In this document: positions 6,772 to 8,684 of the stretch, one piece after another
Layout of the letters: each line of letters opens with the position of its first letter
How positions within the stretch are numbered: the stretch's first letter is position 1
NCBI GenBank assembly: GCA_903933765.1
Contig: CAIZLI010000234.1
Location: 1-8,684, forward strand
Reading direction: 5' to 3'
Origin: an uncultured Bacteroidota bacterium
GTDB lineage: Bacteria; Bacteroidota; Bacteroidia; Chitinophagales; Chitinophagaceae
DNA: 8,684 bases
Made by a program: the position numbers and the translations under genes
Notes under the pieces: model-generated
Told to the model about the DNA's origin: nothing
The model's database searches: none
Seen by the model: only the letters and a program-made list of their open reading frames with translations

Positions 6772-7596
6772 ATGATACCTAAATATTTACAAGATTTATT
6801 TAAAGCACAAGCTTACGATCCCAATCAATTTTTCTTAATTGCAGGGCCATGTGTGGTAGAAGACGAGGCATTGGTCATGGAGATTGGTGAAAAAGTATCC
6901 ACTATCTGTAAAAACTTAGGTATCCCATATGTTTTTAAAGCAAGCTATCGAAAAGCAAATCGTACCAGTGCAAATTCATTTACGGGTATTGGGGATGATA
7001 CTGGAATGGAATTAATCAAAAAAGTAGGTGCAAGATTTAATGTACCCACTACATCCGATATTCATGCGCACGAAGAAGCTGCTATTGCCGCTCAGTTCAT
7101 TGATATTTTGCAGATCCCTGCATTTTTATGTCGTCAAACCGATCTATTAGTGGCAGCTGCTCAGACAGGAAAAATTGTGAATGTTAAAAAAGGCCAATTC
7201 TTAAGTGGCGCTTCAATGAAATTTGCAGTAGATAAAATTAAATTAGCAGGCAACGAAAAAGTGATGTTAACCGAAAGAGGCAATACATTTGGCTACCAAG
7301 ACCTTGTGGTAGATTATAGAAATATCCCTGCCATGGCCGAAAATAATGTGCCAGTCATAATGGATTGTACGCATTCTTTGCAACAACCTAATCAGACTTC
7401 TGGTATCACAGGAGGTAACCCAAGTTTAATTGAAACCATCGCAAAAGCAGCGATTGCAACTGGTGCGGACGGATTGTTTATAGAAACACATCCTAACCCT
7501 GCTGTAGCAAAAAGTGATGGGGCCAATATGTTGAAATTGGAATTGTTGGAACCCTTGTTAGAAAAATTAGTACGCTTACGAAAAGCAGTGATCTAG
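6772..7596 (+). CDS. kdsA: 3-deoxy-8-phosphooctulonate (Kdo-8-P) synthase, metal-dependent type
   Basis: A 274-residue cytoplasmic enzyme condensing phosphoenolpyruvate with arabinose 5-phosphate to Kdo 8-phosphate, the first committed step to the Kdo sugar of lipopolysaccharide. Diagnostic motifs: FFLIAGPCV (20-28), KASYRKANRTS (56-66; the KANR motif separates it from the related DAHP synthases, which have KPR(T/S)), QIPAFLCRQTDLL (114-126), NVKKGQF (137-143), LTERGNTFGYQDLVVD (166-181), THSLQQPNQ (200-208) and FIETHPNP (236-243). Cys27, His201, Glu238 and Asp249 match the four metal ligands of the Aquifex enzyme (Cys11, His185, Glu222, Asp233); the E. coli enzyme has Asn in place of the Cys and is metal-independent. 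The TAG stop overlaps the convergent pspC-like gene by 4 bp. No Shine-Dalgarno is present. Length is normal for the family. Confidence 0.97.
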   Translation: MIPKYLQDLFKAQAYDPNQFFLIAGPCVVEDEALVMEIGEKVSTICKNLGIPYVFKASYRKANRTSANSFTGIGDDTGMELIKKVGARFNVPTTSDIHAHEEAAIAAQFIDILQIPAFLCRQTDLLVAAAQTGKIVNVKKGQFLSGASMKFAVDKIKLAGNEKVMLTERGNTFGYQDLVVDYRNIPAMAENNVPVIMDCTHSLQQPNQTSGITGGNPSLIETIAKAAIATGADGLFIETHPNPAVAKSDGANMLKLELLEPLLEKLVRLRKAVI

Positions 7597-7811
7597 TACT
7601 TTAAAGGATTACGTTTTCCTAAAAGGATATAATGCTTCATACTTCTCCAAAAAGCAAGAACCATATAAATGATCACTGGGGATCCAAAGGTTAAAAAGGA
7701 GATATAAATAAACCAGGTTCTTATTTTAGAGCTAGCGATACCTAAACGCTCTCCCATGGCCGAACAAACGCCAAAAGCATGTAATTCTAGAAAATCTCTC
7801 AATTTTTGCAT
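7593..7811 (-). CDS. PspC domain small membrane protein
   Basis: A 72-residue protein from the ATG at 7811. It matches the stand-alone PspC domain common in Bacteroidota: LRDFLELHAFGVCSAMGERLGIASSKIR (4-31), then one hydrophobic segment (~33-55, WFIYISFLTFGSPVIIYMVLAFW) and a short basic tail. It is probably an inner-membrane protein with a cytoplasmic N-terminal portion. In E. coli PspC is part of the phage-shock envelope-stress response, but no pspA or pspB partner is seen here, so the name reflects domain similarity only. Upstream in-frame ATGs (7859, 7892) would add 16 or 27 residues, but they lie upstream of a TAnnTTTG element at 7835-7842, so they were not used. It converges with kdsA, sharing the palindromic CTAG as overlapping stops, and diverges from the aconitase gene. 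The leader is A-rich (TTGAAA before ATG). Confidence 0.82.
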   Translation of the reverse strand: MQKLRDFLELHAFGVCSAMGERLGIASSKIRTWFIYISFLTFGSPVIIYMVLAFWRSMKHYILLGKRNPLKY

Positions 7812-7834
7812 TTTCAATTGTTTAAAGCTATACC

Positions 7835-7842
7835 CAAATCTA
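7835..7842 (-). promoter_or_regulatory. Candidate -7 element (TAGATTTG) of the PspC gene
   Basis: Read on the minus strand this is TAGATTTG, an exact TAnnTTTG match 23 nt before the ATG at 7811. No TTG is found at the -33 distance. It supports the short 72-residue start over the longer in-frame ones. Confidence 0.45.
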
Positions 7843-7876
7843 ATTAAAAAAGTGGACATAAAAGTGCATTTTTTGA

Positions 7877-7907
7877 TTGCGCCGAGGGTCATTTTCGCTT
7901 ACCTTTG
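7877..7907 (+). promoter_or_regulatory. Candidate aconitase promoter (TTG - 20 bp - TACCTTTG)
   Basis: TTG at 7877-7879 and TACCTTTG at 7900-7907 are separated by 20 bp, matching the Bacteroidota -33/-7 consensus in both elements and in spacing. It is the best promoter in the window and lies 20 nt before the ATG at 7928. Confidence 0.65.
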
Positions 7908-7927
7908 CATCAGTTTTAACACCTAAA

Positions 7928-8684
7928 ATGATACCTATGGCTTTTGATATCGACATGATCAAAAAATTGTATGCTGAAATGCCAGCAAAAGTAGAAGCAG
8001 CTCGTAAAATGTTGGGCCGTCCACTCACTTTATCTGAGAAAATTTTATTCTCCCATTTACATAGTGATCAAAAATTAGAAAGCTTTGAAAGAGGTGGTTC
8101 TTATGTAGATTTTGCACCAGACCGTGTTGCGATGCAAGATGCTACTGCGCAAATGGCCTTGTTACAATTTATGCAAGCAGGTCGTCCTAAAGTGGCTGTA
8201 CCTAGTACTGTGCATTGTGACCACTTGATCTCTGCAAAAGTAGAAGCCAAACAAGATTTACAAGTAGCCACTACAGACAGTAAAGAAGTGTATGATTTCT
8301 TAGCTTCTGTGTCTAACAAATATGGTTTAGGTTTTTGGAAACCAGGTGCTGGTATTATTCACCAAGTAGTTTTAGAAAACTATGCTTTCCCAGGTGGTTT
8401 AATGATAGGCACCGATTCACATACAGTGAATGCAGGTGGATTAGGCATGATTGCTATTGGTGTAGGTGGTGCAGATGCATGTGATGTAATGGCTGGACTT
8501 CCATGGGAATTAAAATGGCCTAAATTAATAGGTATCAAATTAACAGGAAAATTAAATGGATGGACTGCTCCTAAGGATGTGATTTTAAAAGTAGCTGGTA
8601 TCTTAACTGTAAAAGGTGGTACTGGTGCGATTGTAGAATATTTTGGAGAAGGTGCTACAAGCATGAGTTGTACTGGTAAAGGAA
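7928..8684 (+). CDS. Aconitate hydratase, mitochondrial type (3' end outside window)
   Basis: The frame is open to the window end: 252 residues plus one base of a protein that should be about 750 long. Aconitase interconverts citrate and isocitrate in the citric acid cycle using a [4Fe-4S] cluster. The sequence follows mitochondrial aconitase closely. Active-site residues can be placed with a constant offset of two from the mature pig enzyme: Gln70 (QDATAQ), Asp98-His99 (HCDHL), His145 (GIIHQ) and Asp163-Ser164-His165 (GTDSHT). [21 protein letters not shown] (170-190) and [10 protein letters not shown] (229-238) are family blocks. The cluster cysteines lie beyond the window. Two starts are possible: ATG 7928, with AAA just before it, or ATG 7937 ([12 protein letters not shown]), which I think matches relatives' N-termini better; I give the longer. 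Bacteroidota usually have this form rather than AcnB, so the family is firm but the acnA/acnB symbol is not assigned. Confidence 0.95.
   Translation, partial: MIPMAFDIDMIKKLYAEMPAKVEAARKMLGRPLTLSEKILFSHLHSDQKLESFERGGSYVDFAPDRVAMQDATAQMALLQFMQAGRPKVAVPSTVHCDHLISAKVEAKQDLQVATTDSKEVYDFLASVSNKYGLGFWKPGAGIIHQVVLENYAFPGGLMIGTDSHTVNAGGLGMIAIGVGGADACDVMAGLPWELKWPKLIGIKLTGKLNGWTAPKDVILKVAGILTVKGGTGAIVEYFGEGATSMSCTGKG

Noticed and set aside
7812..7892. Longer PspC protein from ATG 7892 or 7859
   Set aside because: The extra residues do not resemble the family and the start would lie upstream of the likely promoter element.
7928..7936. Shared ATGATACCT at the kdsA and aconitase starts as a common regulatory leader
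   Set aside because: The upstream sequences differ completely; nine identical bases including the ATG are best explained as coincidence.
7840..8664. Opposite-strand open frames at 7840-8028, 8101-8319 and 8380-8664
   Set aside because: They lie across the aconitase gene and its leader, and their translations have no recognisable domain; they are shadows of a strongly conserved gene.

Overview
The window looks like ordinary chromosomal DNA of a low-GC member of the Bacteroidota, probably of the Chitinophagaceae type. The genus cannot be fixed from the sequence. Evidence for the phylum is the presence of DUF4954, DUF5683 and Bacteroidota-type outer-membrane barrel genes, a 72-residue PspC protein of the form common in this phylum, repeated TAnnTTTG promoter elements a short distance before start codons, and A-rich leaders without Shine-Dalgarno sequences at every start but one. 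I see no CRISPR array, insertion sequence, phage gene, tRNA, rRNA or recognisable defence system, and no gene-free stretch longer than 116 bases.

Layout. Bases 1-1683 (+) are the 3' part of a DUF4954 left-handed beta-helix protein that enters from outside the window. It converges with, and overlaps by 15 bp, a small outer-membrane beta-barrel gene (1669-2256, -). Upstream of that gene on the same strand is a membrane-anchored metallophosphoesterase (2351-3586, -). An 81-bp divergent region then leads to a tight four-gene block on the + strand: parA (3668-4468), parB (4473-5396), a DUF5683 membrane protein (5397-5948) and a second outer-membrane barrel protein (5957-6718). Next come kdsA (6772-7596, +), a small PspC-domain membrane protein (7593-7811, -) whose stop codon overlaps that of kdsA, and the first third of a mitochondrial-type aconitase gene (from 7928, +), which runs off the window.

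How the genes work together. ParA and ParB form the chromosome-partition pair: ParB is a CTP-dependent clamp that loads at parS, and ParA is a DNA-bound ATPase. They appear to be transcribed with two exported or envelope proteins. KdsA supplies Kdo for lipopolysaccharide, the two barrel proteins sit in the outer membrane, and aconitase belongs to the citric acid cycle. Apart from parAB, the neighbours share an envelope flavour rather than one pathway.

The most useful second-look items are: the only strong Shine-Dalgarno of the window, in front of parA; a ParB whose usual GHAR segment is replaced; an inverted repeat in the metallophosphoesterase/parA divergent region; two convergent stop-overlapping gene pairs; and an uncharacterised beta-helix protein with a His-rich segment. 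I found no convincing novel multi-gene system.
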